From Pseudomonadota bacterium (lineage in GTDB: Bacteria; Desulfobacterota; Anaeroferrophillalia; Anaeroferrophillales; Anaeroferrophillaceae): a DNA stretch of 5,425 nucleotides. Of this stretch, positions 5,152-5,425 are shown piece by piece (the stretch's first letter is position 1; every line of letters starts with the position of its first letter). A program made the translations under genes and the position numbers. The notes beneath the pieces were generated by a model. That model was not told where the DNA came from. It did not search any database and was given only the letters and a program-made list of their open reading frames with translations. The stretch lies in assembly GCA_011042595.1 (NCBI GenBank), contig DQWO01000030.1, positions 1 through 5,425 on the forward strand, given 5' to 3'.

Positions 5152-5183
5152 GTCTCAATACAAACACATTTGCAATCAGACAT

Positions 5184-5324
5184 CTAAAAAAGTGTTCATC
5201 AGGATGGCTAAACGGAGATTTTCTAATGAATGCTATCAGCTTTTAATGAAACATCGAGCAGGCAACCGGCCGCCTCTAATAAAAATGAATGCTGTGAGTT
5301 TATTACTCAACTTTCTGAGTTATG
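5184..5324. other. Non-coding stretch with short alternating inverted repeats
   Basis: No convincing gene on either strand. It must hold the promoter of the PNPOx-like gene, but no good -35/-10 pair was recognised. TGAGT (5295-5299), ACTCA (5305-5309) and TGAGT (5316-5320) alternate, so the middle copy can pair with either neighbour. A plus-strand open frame across it lacks a ribosome site and resembles no family I know. Confidence 0.4.
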
Positions 5325-5359
5325 AAAAAACAGCCGAAAAAAATTATTTAAAGGCTGTT
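5325..5359 (-). terminator. Candidate intrinsic terminator for a minus-strand transcript from beyond the right edge
   Basis: Read on the minus strand: AACAGCC (5359-5353), a 17-base AT-rich loop, GGCTGTT (5335-5329), with the last two Ts starting a run of six Ts (5330-5325). The seven-pair stem and T run fit a rho-independent terminator although the loop is large. Two minus-strand frames end just upstream with TAA (for example ...GTAFK), so it may close a gene that starts outside the window. Confidence 0.45.
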
Positions 5360-5383
5360 CCGGCATGGCTCTCGCTCATTCTC

Positions 5384-5402
5384 GCTGCACATCGTGTGCA
5401 GC
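5384..5402. repeat. Perfect 8-bp hairpin
   Basis: GCTGCACA and TGTGCAGC are exact inverted repeats separated by TCG (5392-5394). The surrounding sequence is more GC-rich than the rest of the right end. It could be part of a dispersed REP-like element or of the 3' end of a gene outside the window. Confidence 0.5.
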
Positions 5403-5425
5403 TGTGAGGTGCCCGCCGCGAATCA

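Noticed and set aside
5135..5407. Plus-strand open frame of 90 codons at the right end
   Set aside because: Its start lies inside the PNPOx-like gene, its internal ATG at 5204 lacks a convincing ribosome site, and the translation crosses the inverted repeats without resembling any family.
1..5425. tRNA, rRNA, CRISPR arrays, insertion sequences, attachment sites
   Set aside because: No cloverleaf, regularly spaced direct repeats, transposase or integrase motifs were seen on either strand.

Overview
The window looks like a piece of the chromosome of a strictly anaerobic bacterium, most likely a sulfate- or metal-reducing deltaproteobacterium (Desulfobacterota). This is inferred from the gene families present: several stand-alone NifX/NifB-type (MTH1175 or 'orange protein'-like) cofactor-binding proteins, a DUF5320 protein, an NBP35/Mrp-type ATPase, DUF3842 and a CooT-like nickel protein. 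It has moderate GC and clear Shine-Dalgarno sites. No phage, IS, CRISPR, tRNA or rRNA was seen.

Left and centre (about 1-3852, all minus strand, so transcribed right to left): a MerR-type regulator with a cysteine-rich C-terminal region heads the cluster. It overlaps by 8 nt a previously easy-to-miss 56-residue HTH-like protein ending CQLGCF. Then follow an NBP35/Mrp-type Fe-S ATPase, a nitroreductase, two NifX-like proteins, a DUF5320 glycine/aromatic-rich coiled-coil protein and a third NifX-like protein with a Gly/Arg/Met-rich tail that runs off the left edge. The 98-nt gap before the DUF5320 gene holds a perfect 14-bp palindrome (TTAGGCATGCCTAA) next to a plausible sigma70 promoter, so the last two genes probably form a separately regulated sub-unit. 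The set resembles the Mrp/orange-protein clusters known from Desulfovibrio, but headed by a MerR-type regulator.

Divergent block (3853-4608): a 149-nt intergenic region with a good promoter for the MerR gene (TTGACA, 16 nt, TATATT) separates it from a plus-strand pair, DUF3842 and a CooT-family nickel-binding protein, also overlapping by 8 nt. A dyad centred in the MerR promoter spacer suggests autoregulation, possibly also touching the divergent pair.

Right end (4609-5425): a minus-strand small split-barrel flavin-binding-like (PNPOx family) protein converges on the CooT gene. To its right is a non-coding stretch with several short inverted repeats, one of which looks like a minus-strand terminator for something beyond the right edge.

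Working model (inference): a redox- or metal-sensing MerR protein controls a metallocluster assembly or carrier module (NBP35-type scaffold ATPase, NifX-like carriers, DUF5320 partner, flavin reductase), next to a nickel-handling pair. The cofactor handled cannot be read from the sequence.
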